This document shows, in pieces, positions 1 to 5,012 of a stretch of DNA of 5,012 bases (the first letter of the stretch is position 1; every line of letters begins with the position of its first letter). Source of the stretch: Gammaproteobacteria bacterium (GTDB taxonomy: Bacteria; Pseudomonadota; Gammaproteobacteria; HK1); NCBI GenBank assembly GCA_022822245.1, contig JAJECB010000306.1, forward strand, positions 1-5,012, read 5' to 3'. The position numbers and the translations under genes are program-made. Below the pieces are notes generated by a model, which made no database searches, was not told the DNA's origin, and saw only the letters and a list, made by a program, of their open reading frames with translations.

Positions 1-560
1 CCCTCGAGGAGCGGGCACAGTCGCTCCGAGACCGGATGGAGATCGCACGCCTCCTCCACGAGTCACCGAAGCCGACGATCGCGGCGGTGCGGGGCGCGGC
101 GGCGGGAGCGGGGCTCTCGATCGCCCTCTCCTGCGACCTTCGCCTCGCGGCCGCCTCCGCCCGATTCGTGACCGCGTTCGCCCGGGTCGGCTACTCCGGC
201 GACTTCGGAGGGTCGTGGTTCCTCACCCAGCTCGTCGGGAGTGCGAAGGCGCGCGAGCTCTACTACCTCTCCGACATGGTGGGCGCGGACGAGGCGCTCG
301 CCCTCGGGATCGCCAACCGGGTGTTCCCGGACGAGGACTTCGACGCGGAGGTGCAGAAGACCGCGGAGCGGATCGCGGCCGGCCCCTCCATCGCCCTTCG
401 CTACATGAAGCGCAACTTGAACGCGGCGGAGAGCCGCCCGCTCGCCGACTGCCTGGACCTCGAGGCGTGGGGGCACACCCGCTCCGGCCTCACCGAGGAC
501 CACAAGGAGGCCGCCCGCGCCTTCGTCGAGAAGCGCACCCCGGTCTTCAAGGGCCGCTGA
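1..560 (+). CDS. Enoyl-CoA hydratase/isomerase (crotonase) family protein, 5'-truncated by window edge
   Basis: Crotonase-superfamily enzyme acting on acyl-CoA thioesters in the cytoplasm (hydration or double-bond isomerisation in fatty or aromatic acid breakdown). The frame is open from base 3, before the ATG at 36, so that ATG is internal and the true start lies outside; against a usual 260 residues, about 75 are missing. Counting from the ATG at 36, the family core KPTIAAVRGAAAGAG (12-26) gives the oxyanion-hole loop, followed by SCDLRLAA, FGGSWFLTQLVG (57-68) and the C-terminal KRTPVFKGR ending. The two glutamates of classical hydratases appear replaced: Ser28 stands where GGGCE has Glu, and Phe48 where QPE has Glu. 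Asp56 (SGDFGG) aligns with the catalytic Asp of PaaG-type isomerases (PDSGG). An isomerase-like or other non-classical reaction is therefore possible; this is inference from a by-eye alignment. The family call is firm, the substrate unknown. Confidence 0.93.
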   Translation, partial: LEERAQSLRDRMEIARLLHESPKPTIAAVRGAAAGAGLSIALSCDLRLAAASARFVTAFARVGYSGDFGGSWFLTQLVGSAKARELYYLSDMVGADEALALGIANRVFPDEDFDAEVQKTAERIAAGPSIALRYMKRNLNAAESRPLADCLDLEAWGHTRSGLTEDHKEAARAFVEKRTPVFKGR

Positions 561-593
561 CTCCCCATGAGGGGCCGAGCCGTACCTCCCACG

Positions 594-679
594 GTGAAAA
601 CGGGGTCGGGGTGAGTTTTCGCATGCCGCGACAGGTTCGCACTCCCGTGCTCGAAAACTCACCCCGACCCCGTTTTCAC
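594..679. repeat. REPIN-like nested inverted repeat (2 x 28-nt perfect arms)
   Basis: The left arm (594-621) and right arm (652-679) are exact reverse complements over 28 nt, separated by 30 nt (622-651). Each arm contains a smaller palindrome: GAAAAC (596-601) with GTTTTC (615-620) on the left, and GAAAAC (653-658) with GTTTTC (672-677) on the right, with a central G-run or C-run between them. Two REP-like units in head-to-head orientation match the architecture of REPINs, the non-autonomous elements thought to be moved by REP-associated Y1 tyrosine transposases (RAYTs). The centre also has a small GCAC/GTGC hairpin (639-642 with 647-650). The element lies between the crotonase stop and ridA. 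In RNA it would form a long stem that could stabilise or end the upstream transcript, but no U-tract follows it. The repeat is seen directly; the REPIN identity is inference. Confidence 0.8.
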
Positions 680-746
680 TCCCCGGAGGGCGACGGTCAG
701 AAGTACGCCCGCGGCCGCAACCTGAGCCTTGTACGCAATCACAGAC

Positions 747-750
747 GGAG
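747..750 (+). promoter_or_regulatory. Ribosome binding site of the RidA gene
   Basis: GGAG lies 7 nt before the ATG at 758 (ACGGAGAAGAATCATG). It fixes the start of the RidA gene, although the same frame stays open far upstream through the inverted repeat and the crotonase gene. Confidence 0.75.
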
Positions 751-757
751 AAGAATC

Positions 758-1225
758 ATGAGTGCAGAAGCCCGACTCGCGGAGCTCGGAATCGATCTGC
801 CGGAGGCCGGCACCCCGCTCGGCACCTACATTCCGGTGCGGATCGTGGATGGATATGCCCACGTCTCCGGTCAGGGCCCGAGCCGGCCGGACGGGAACGG
901 CGCGGTCATCGGCAAGGTGCCGAGCGAGCGGACGGTGGAGGAGGCGGTGGAGGCGGCGCGTTTCTGCGGTCTCCAGGCCCTCGCCCAGCTTCGCAAGGCC
1001 CTCGGATCGCTCGACCGCATCGAGTGCGTGGTCCGCACGCTAGGCATGGTCAACGCCGACCCCGACTTCGGTGGGCATCCCCGGGTCATCAACGGGTTCG
1101 CGGACCTCATGGTGGAGGTGTTCGGCGAAGAGGCGGGACACGGCGCCCGCTCCGCGGTCGGCATGGGCTCGCTCCCCAACGGCATCACCGTCGAGGTCGA
1201 GGTCACCGTCAAGCTCAAGGACTGA
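758..1225 (+). CDS. RidA/YjgF/YER057c/UK114 family protein
   Basis: Likely cytoplasmic enamine/imine deaminase-type protein. Characterised RidA proteins form trimers and hydrolyse reactive 2-aminoacrylate-like intermediates released by PLP enzymes. The protein has 155 residues, longer than the 128 of E. coli RidA, and starts MSAEARLAELGIDLPE, as I recall for the roughly 150-residue YjgF-like branch. Seen in order: the YAHVSGQGP strand (33-41), the helix EEAVEAARFCGLQALAQL (61-78), VVRTLGMVNADPDF (91-104), and the signature ARSAVGMGSLPNG (130-142) ending in a VEVEVTVKLKD strand. Arg131 aligns with E. coli RidA Arg105, which binds the substrate carboxylate, and Glu146 with Glu120, so the deaminase site looks intact. 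The start is chosen from the GGAG box 7 nt upstream. The gene follows a REPIN-like repeat and probably has its own promoter, which I could not identify. The physiological substrate cannot be deduced from this sequence. Confidence 0.94.
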   Translation: MSAEARLAELGIDLPEAGTPLGTYIPVRIVDGYAHVSGQGPSRPDGNGAVIGKVPSERTVEEAVEAARFCGLQALAQLRKALGSLDRIECVVRTLGMVNADPDFGGHPRVINGFADLMVEVFGEEAGHGARSAVGMGSLPNGITVEVEVTVKLKD

Positions 1226-1235
1226 CGGGCAAGTC

Positions 1236-1303
1236 GCCGCTCGGCGGCAGGACAGTCCCGTCGCCGGGAGCGGGCGGGTCCGGCGTGTCCCGTTTCCCGC
1301 CCG
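1236..1303. other. GC-rich hairpins in the gap after the RidA gene
   Basis: Two simple inverted repeats sit just after the RidA stop. The first is GCCGC (1236-1240) with GCGGC (1244-1248) around a TCG loop. The second is an 8-bp perfect stem, CGGGCGGG (1271-1278) with CCCGCCCG (1296-1303), around a 17-nt loop. Neither is followed by a run of T, so they are not classical intrinsic terminators; they could slow transcription or protect the 3' end. In DNA this GC-rich, short stems arise by chance, so the functional call is weak. The rest of the gap (1226-1364) shows no recognisable gene or operator. Confidence 0.25.
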
Positions 1304-1351
1304 GCACCGCCGCGAGGGAGCGTCCGCCACACGGTCCGGCTCGATACCCTC

Positions 1352-1357
1352 GGAGGA
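1352..1357 (+). promoter_or_regulatory. Ribosome binding site of the molybdopterin-fold gene
   Basis: GGAGGA lies 7 nt before the ATG at 1365, a near-perfect Shine-Dalgarno box. It decides this start over in-frame codons further upstream and puts the signal peptide exactly at the N-terminus. Confidence 0.82.
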
Positions 1358-1364
1358 AGGCTTC

Positions 1365-1922
1365 ATGAGGGCCGTCGCAAGTTTCGCCGTCGCCATCTTC
1401 GCCCTGGTCATCGCCGGGTCTCCGTCCGCTGCCGAGAGCGAGGCACCGGCCGGGCCCGTCGTCCTCACCATCGCGGGCAAGGTCGCGAACACCAACCGAC
1501 CCGCGTACCGCGACAGGCTCGACGTCATCTTCCGGTATCACAAGCGCACCTTCGATCGGGCGTTCGCGTTCGACCGGGCGATGCTGAAGGGCCTCGGGAC
1601 AGTCGCGCTGCGAATCGAGCACGCCGGGTGGGGCGGCCCGATGACCGTCTCCGGTCCCCGTCTTGCCGACGTGCTGGAAATGGCGGGGTGCCCCGGCGCT
1701 CCGCTCGCCACCTTGGCCCTCGACGGATTCGACACCGAGATCTCGCGGGAGGATCTCGAGGCGCACGAGTGGGTGGTGGCGACGCGGGCCGAGGGCCGTC
1801 CCCTCGGGATTGGTGAACGGGGCCCGCTCTGGCTCGTCTTCGATCCGCCGGGGGAGCGGCCCGCCACCGACGAGGAAGCGGACCAGTGGCCCTGGGCCCT
1901 GTTCTTCATCGAGTGCGGATAG
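1365..1922 (+). CDS. Small exported protein with sulfite-oxidase-type molybdopterin-binding domain fold
   Basis: A 185-residue protein with a Sec signal peptide: Arg2, a hydrophobic core at about residues 3-18, and predicted cleavage SAA|ES after Ala23. The mature part resembles the stand-alone oxidoreductase molybdopterin-binding domain proteins (sulfite oxidase fold) of proteobacteria: LTIAGKVANTN (34-44), FAFDRAMLKGLG (67-78), GPRLADVLEMAGC (97-109), the ALDGFDTEISREDLE segment (118-132), and the hallmark GERGPLWLVFDP (150-161). It ends in a Trp-rich QWPWALFFIE tail. Full sulfite oxidases bind molybdenum through a Cys in a distinct N-terminal motif; I see no equivalent here, and the only cysteines are Cys109 and Cys184. 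Cofactor binding or catalysis is therefore doubtful and the role may be sensing or binding. The start is set by the GGAGGA box. Its 3' end overlaps the longest form of the nucleotidase gene, suggesting coupled expression. Family call is from remembered motifs; function is unknown. Confidence 0.85.
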   Translation: MRAVASFAVAIFALVIAGSPSAAESEAPAGPVVLTIAGKVANTNRPAYRDRLDVIFRYHKRTFDRAFAFDRAMLKGLGTVALRIEHAGWGGPMTVSGPRLADVLEMAGCPGAPLATLALDGFDTEISREDLEAHEWVVATRAEGRPLGIGERGPLWLVFDPPGERPATDEEADQWPWALFFIECG

Positions 1923-3484
1923 AACGGCGCCCGCGGCGAAAGGGGAGCCCGACACCGGCCCGGGGTCTCGCCATCACTACCCTGCGCATCGTGCTTGTGC
2001 GCGTTCTCGCCGGCGTGCTCGTGGCAACGTCGGTAGCGGCGTGGGCCGAGCCGACGACGATCACCTTCCTCCACGTCAACGACGTGTCGGAGTACGAGTC
2101 GAAGCGCGGGATTGGAGGGGTCGCTCCGCTGATGACGCTCCTCGAACGGGAGCGGGCGGCCTCGCCCCACACGATCACGACTTTCGGCGGGGACCTCTTC
2201 TCGCCATCGCTGATGTCGGCCCTCACCGAGGGCGCGCACATGGTGGAGATGATGAACGCCATCGGCGTCGACATCGCGGTGGCGGGCAACCACGAGTACG
2301 ACTTCGGTCCCGAGGCGGCGGCCCGGAACTTCGCCGCCTCCGCGTTTCCCTGGCTCGGCACCAACGTGCTCGTCCGGGACGGCCGGATCGCGGACGGCCT
2401 CGTCGCAAGCCGCATCGTCGAGCGGGGCGGGTTCCGGATCGGCTTCTTCGGGTTGGTCACGCCGGAGACGGACATCCTTTCCTCGCCCGGCGAGGAGATC
2501 GTGTTTGCGCCGATCCTCGAGACGGCCCGCAACGCGGTCACGGCTCTTGAGGCCGAGGGCGCGGACGTCATCGTCGCCCTGACCCATCTCGACCTCATCG
2601 ACGAGTGGGAGCTCGCGGACAACGTCCCGGGGATCCACCTCATCCTCGGGGGCCACGACCATCTCCCCATCGCCTTCAGAAGGAGCGGCACGGCGATCCT
2701 GCAGGCGGGCCACGACGCGCACTACCTCGGGATCGTGGACCTGCACCTGGAATGGGTGGAGCGGCGGGGAAAGAAGCGGCTCTCGGTGCTCCCCGAGTGG
2801 CGCCTCGTCACCACCGCCGGAGTGGCGCCGGACCCCGACGTCCAGCCTCTCGTCGATCGGCTGAACGCCACGCTCGACGAGGAGTTGAACGTTGTCATCG
2901 GCAACGCGGCGGTAGAGCTCGACACCCGCCGCTCGCGTGTCCGGAGCCGGGAGACCAACTTCGGCAACCTCGTCGCCGAAGCGATGCGCCGGGGCGTCGG
3001 GGCGGAGGTCGGTCTCACCAATGGGGGCGGCATCCGGGGCGATCGCACTTACCCGGCGGGCGCCGAGCTCACCCGCAAGGACGTCCTGACCGAGCTTCCC
3101 TTCGGCAACACGGTGGTCCTGATGGAGCTTTCCGGAGCCGACCTCCTCGCTGCGCTCGAGAACGGGGTGTCGCGGGTCGAGGACCGGGCGGGCCGCTTCC
3201 CGCAGGTCGCAGGTCTTCGCCTGGTGTACGACCCGGGGGCGCCCGCCGGCAGCCGGGTGATGGAGGTGGAAGTGGGCGGAGCGCCCCTCGATCCGGCGAA
3301 GGTCTACACCGTCGCCACCAACGATTACCTGGCGGGCGGCGGCGACGGCTACGCCGTGCTAGGGAACGGCCGACAGTTGATCGACGCCGCCGGAGCGACC
3401 CTGATGGCCACGATGGTCATGGACTACGTCGAGGCGAAGGGAACGATCGCGCCCGAGATGGACGGCCGCATCCGCACCCGCTGA
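1886..3484 (+). CDS. Periplasmic 5'-nucleotidase / bifunctional metallophosphatase (UshA-like)
   Basis: Two-domain exported phosphohydrolase expected to remove phosphate from nucleotides or related esters, for nucleotide and phosphate salvage. Numbering from the GTG at 1886 (532 residues), a hydrophobic signal segment at about 33-52 ends at AWA|EP (54). The N-terminal calcineurin-like metal site shows HVND (63-66), GGD (101-103), GNHEYDFG (134-141), LTHLD (232-236) and GGHDH (255-259). The C-terminal 5'-nucleotidase domain shows RETNFGNL (355-362), TNGGGIRGD (378-386), PFGN (405-408), GRFPQVAGLR (436-445) and ATNDYLAGGGDGY (477-489). Motif I reads NDVSE, where UshA has NDxH, so one usual metal-ligand His is replaced by Ser68. 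The start is uncertain: no ATG fits. GTG 1886 has an upstream GAGG (1872-1875) but overlaps the previous gene by 37 nt; GTG 1913 and GTG 1991 are alternatives, the last giving a compact 19-residue signal peptide. Exact substrate is unknown. Confidence 0.94.
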   Translation: MALGPVLHRVRIERRPRRKGSPTPARGLAITTLRIVLVRVLAGVLVATSVAAWAEPTTITFLHVNDVSEYESKRGIGGVAPLMTLLERERAASPHTITTFGGDLFSPSLMSALTEGAHMVEMMNAIGVDIAVAGNHEYDFGPEAAARNFAASAFPWLGTNVLVRDGRIADGLVASRIVERGGFRIGFFGLVTPETDILSSPGEEIVFAPILETARNAVTALEAEGADVIVALTHLDLIDEWELADNVPGIHLILGGHDHLPIAFRRSGTAILQAGHDAHYLGIVDLHLEWVERRGKKRLSVLPEWRLVTTAGVAPDPDVQPLVDRLNATLDEELNVVIGNAAVELDTRRSRVRSRETNFGNLVAEAMRRGVGAEVGLTNGGGIRGDRTYPAGAELTRKDVLTELPFGNTVVLMELSGADLLAALENGVSRVEDRAGRFPQVAGLRLVYDPGAPAGSRVMEVEVGGAPLDPAKVYTVATNDYLAGGGDGYAVLGNGRQLIDAAGATLMATMVMDYVEAKGTIAPEMDGRIRTR

Positions 3485-3583
3485 CGCCTCGCGGCCCCGC
3501 CTTCACCGGCGCTCTTGCGTCCGGGCCGGGGATGACGGCCCTCCTCCGAGGAGAGGCTGGCCGGGCCGCCGATGGCGGTGCGG
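3485..3583. other. Convergent intergenic region, possible weak bidirectional terminator
   Basis: This 99-nt gap separates two convergent genes, so transcripts from both sides should end here. It has several short GC stems: CCCCG (3495-3499) with CGGGG (3527-3531), enclosing CCGG (3506-3509) with CCGG (3521-3524); CTCCT (3541-3545) with AGGAG (3549-3553); and CCGCC (3566-3570) with GGCGG (3574-3578). None has a T-run on either strand, so no intrinsic terminator can be called with confidence. On the minus strand, CGTCATCCCCGGCCCGG resembles one half of dispersed CGTCATCCCCGG-type palindromes I know from alphaproteobacterial intergenic regions, but the matching second half is absent. Confidence 0.35.
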
Positions 3584-5012
3584 TCAGGCGGCGGGGATCG
3601 GGGTGAAGTTGAAGTCGGGGCGGGCGAGGATCGCCTCGACCCCGCCGAGGCGCTCGATCCGGGCCTGCTGATCGGCGAAGGCGCGCCGGTTTGCCGCATC
3701 GGGGTCCACGATGCGGTGCAGCTCGTCGTACAGGCGGCGCTGGATCTCGGCCGTCTCCGGCCGGCCGGCGAGGTTGCGCTCCTCGAACGGGTCGGCCGCG
3801 AGGTTGAAGAGCTCGGGTGGATAGCCCACGTAGTGGACGAGCTTCCAGTCGCCCCGGCGCACCATGTAGGTGCCGGTCATCGAGCCGTCGTCGTGCATCT
3901 CGCTGAAGACGACGCGGACCTTCGGCGGCTCGCGGGCGAGGGCGACGAGGCTCTCGCCGGGGAGCGCCCGCTCGCGCGCGTCGAGCCCCCCGCACGCGAA
4001 CTCGACCACCGTGGGGTAGATGTCCACGAGGGAGACCGGGGCGACGCACCGCGTTCCGGCGGCTACCCCCGGCCCCGCGAGCAGCAGCGGGACGCCGCTC
4101 GACTCCTCGTACATGACGCACTTCCCCCACAGGCCCCGGTTGCCGAGGTTCTCGCCATGGTCGGAGGTGTAGATGACGAGCGTGTCGTCGGCGAACCCAC
4201 CCTCCCTGAGGGCAGCGAGGATCCGGCCGATCTGGAAGTCGAGGAAGGAGCAGAGTCCGTAGTAGGCCTGGGTCCCGACCCGGAGGCATTCCTCGTCGAA
4301 GTGGTCGTCGTAGTTCCAGGTCGCGCGGTAGTGGTCGATTGCCGGGTGATTCGGCCGATCGGCCGGGTCGTGGAGCTGCGGCCGCGGAAGGTCGACGTCG
4401 GCGTAGAGGTCGTAGAAGTCGTCCGGGGCGATCAGCGGGTAGTGGGGCGACACCATCGACGAGAACAGCACCCACGGCCTGCTGTCGCCCCGCCGCTTCG
4501 CACGTTCGCGGATCCAGTGGACGGTGGCGTCGGCCACTTCCGTGTCGTAGCGGGTGTAGACGGACATCCCGCGGCCCGCCTCCTCGGCCAGCTCGCGCGC
4601 CACGTCGCGCACCCGCCGCTCCCGCCGGAGCAGCCCGTGCGTGTCGCCGATGCCGTCCACGACGTGCATGGGGAGGTGTGCCTCGGTGAAGCCGCAGTCG
4701 TCATCCGGGCTCCGGTAGTGGAGCTTGCCGATCGACACCATGTCGTGGCCGGCCCCGCGCACCCGGTGGTGCCAGGACCGGATCCGGCCGTCATAGGCGG
4801 CGGCACTGTCCCAGTGACCGATGCGGTGGACATAGTCGCCGGTCGCGAGGCTCGCGCGCGAAGGGACGCAGATCGGGGAGTTGCAGTAGGCGTTCTCGAA
4901 GAGGGCGCCGCGCGCGGCGAGGGCATCGAGGTTGGGGGTGCGGACGATCGAGTTGCCGTAGCAGCCGGCGATTTCCCGGCTGTGCTCGTCCGACATCAGG
5001 AACAGCACGTTC
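3584..5012 (-). CDS. Sulfatase (type I, formylglycine-dependent; choline-sulfatase/arylsulfatase-like), 5' end beyond window
   Basis: Hydrolyses a sulfate ester, releasing inorganic sulfate; the substrate is not determinable. The frame is open to the window edge: the GTG at 5008 is preceded by an in-frame AAC, fitting an internal NVLFLMSDEH strand, so the true start, probably only a few to some tens of codons away, is outside. Counting from that GTG, SDEHS (6-10) supplies an N-terminal metal ligand (Asp7). CVPSRASLATG (47-57) is the sulfatase signature, with Cys47 converted to formylglycine and Arg51 alongside. GKLHY (94-98), SPHYP (187-191) and TSDHGENLGNRGLWGK (281-296) give further active-site residues (Asp283, His284, Lys296). 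The C-terminal part keeps GDWKLVHYVG-PELFNLAADPFEERNLA, typical of sulfatases. A maturation enzyme (formylglycine-generating type) must be encoded elsewhere. Whether there is a signal peptide cannot be seen. The gene is convergent with the nucleotidase, so it is not part of that operon. Confidence 0.95.
   Translation of the reverse strand, partial: NVLFLMSDEHSREIAGCYGNSIVRTPNLDALAARGALFENAYCNSPICVPSRASLATGDYVHRIGHWDSAAAYDGRIRSWHHRVRGAGHDMVSIGKLHYRSPDDDCGFTEAHLPMHVVDGIGDTHGLLRRERRVRDVARELAEEAGRGMSVYTRYDTEVADATVHWIRERAKRRGDSRPWVLFSSMVSPHYPLIAPDDFYDLYADVDLPRPQLHDPADRPNHPAIDHYRATWNYDDHFDEECLRVGTQAYYGLCSFLDFQIGRILAALREGGFADDTLVIYTSDHGENLGNRGLWGKCVMYEESSGVPLLLAGPGVAAGTRCVAPVSLVDIYPTVVEFACGGLDARERALPGESLVALAREPPKVRVVFSEMHDDGSMTGTYMVRRGDWKLVHYVGYPPELFNLAADPFEERNLAGRPETAEIQRRLYDELHRIVDPDAANRRAFADQQARIERLGGVEAILARPDFNFTPIPAA

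Noticed and set aside
594..679. Two 28-nt repeats with a 30-nt spacer, dimensions like a minimal CRISPR unit
   Set aside because: The copies are in inverted, not direct, orientation, there are only two, and no cas gene is present. REPIN-like structure explains them better.
594..679. Intrinsic transcription terminator for the crotonase gene
   Set aside because: The arms are much longer than a terminator stem, the loop is 30 nt, and no T-run follows the right arm (CACTCCCC). It may still affect RNA ends, but a Rho-independent terminator is not supported.
215..757. Long in-frame N-terminal extension of the RidA protein
   Set aside because: The extension lies in a wrong frame of the crotonase gene and runs through the inverted repeat; its translation is Arg/Gly/Pro-rich without family similarity. 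The ribosome binding site before 758 and the normal RidA N-terminus settle the start.
728..757. TTGTAC at about 729-734 as a promoter element for the RidA gene
   Set aside because: It is too close to the start codon to act as a -35 box with a -10 box downstream, and no matching partner is visible.
1538..2746. 402-codon open frame on the minus strand
   Set aside because: It lies opposite the molybdopterin-fold and nucleotidase genes, is rich in Arg, Asp and Pro, and shows no recognisable motif. Long antisense open frames are expected in DNA this rich in G+C.
2605..3606. 333-codon open frame on the plus strand
   Set aside because: Out-of-frame shadow of the nucleotidase gene with low-complexity Arg/Gly/Pro translation; the nucleotidase motifs in the other frame are unambiguous.
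3417..4475. 352-codon open frame on the minus strand
   Set aside because: Shadow of the sulfatase gene in another frame of the same strand, Arg/Pro-rich and without motifs.
5006..5008. GTG at 5008 as the true sulfatase start
   Set aside because: The preceding in-frame codon is AAC, and sulfatases usually have a (P)NVLF strand here, so the GTG reads as an internal Val and the gene continues outside the window.

Overview
The window is high-GC bacterial chromosomal DNA (G+C about two thirds or more by eye, with strong G/C preference at third codon positions). It is packed with genes and contains no rRNA, tRNA, CRISPR array or transposase gene. Gene content and sequence flavour suggest a high-GC Pseudomonadota, possibly an alphaproteobacterium. 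That placement is inference from remembered family resemblance, not a database result.

Layout, left to right. (1) The 3' two thirds of an enoyl-CoA hydratase/isomerase (crotonase) gene runs in from the left edge and stops at 560. (2) A 197-nt gap holds a striking nested inverted repeat at 594-679: two perfectly complementary 28-nt arms around a 30-nt centre, each arm also carrying its own GAAAAC/GTTTTC mini-palindrome. It looks like a REPIN (paired REP) element. (3) A RidA/YjgF-family gene (758-1225) has a clear ribosome binding site. (4) A 139-nt gap contains G/C-rich hairpins. (5) A small exported protein with the fold of the sulfite-oxidase molybdopterin-binding domain (1365-1922) follows. 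(6) Overlapping its 3' end is a periplasmic 5'-nucleotidase/metallophosphatase gene (1886-3484). (7) A 99-nt convergent gap separates this from (8) a sulfatase gene on the minus strand, whose 5' end leaves the window on the right.

The four plus-strand genes run in the same direction. Only the molybdopterin-fold gene and the nucleotidase gene are close enough to suggest translational coupling; both products appear to be exported. The crotonase (fatty or aromatic acyl-CoA metabolism), RidA (enamine/imine detoxification) and sulfatase (sulfate ester hydrolysis) look like ordinary metabolic genes with no shared pathway that I can demonstrate.

I do not see convincing evidence for a new multi-gene system. 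The items most worth a second look are the REPIN-like element, the altered metal-binding motif of the nucleotidase, the active-site changes in the crotonase, and the conserved-looking but probably cofactor-free molybdopterin-fold protein next to the nucleotidase.
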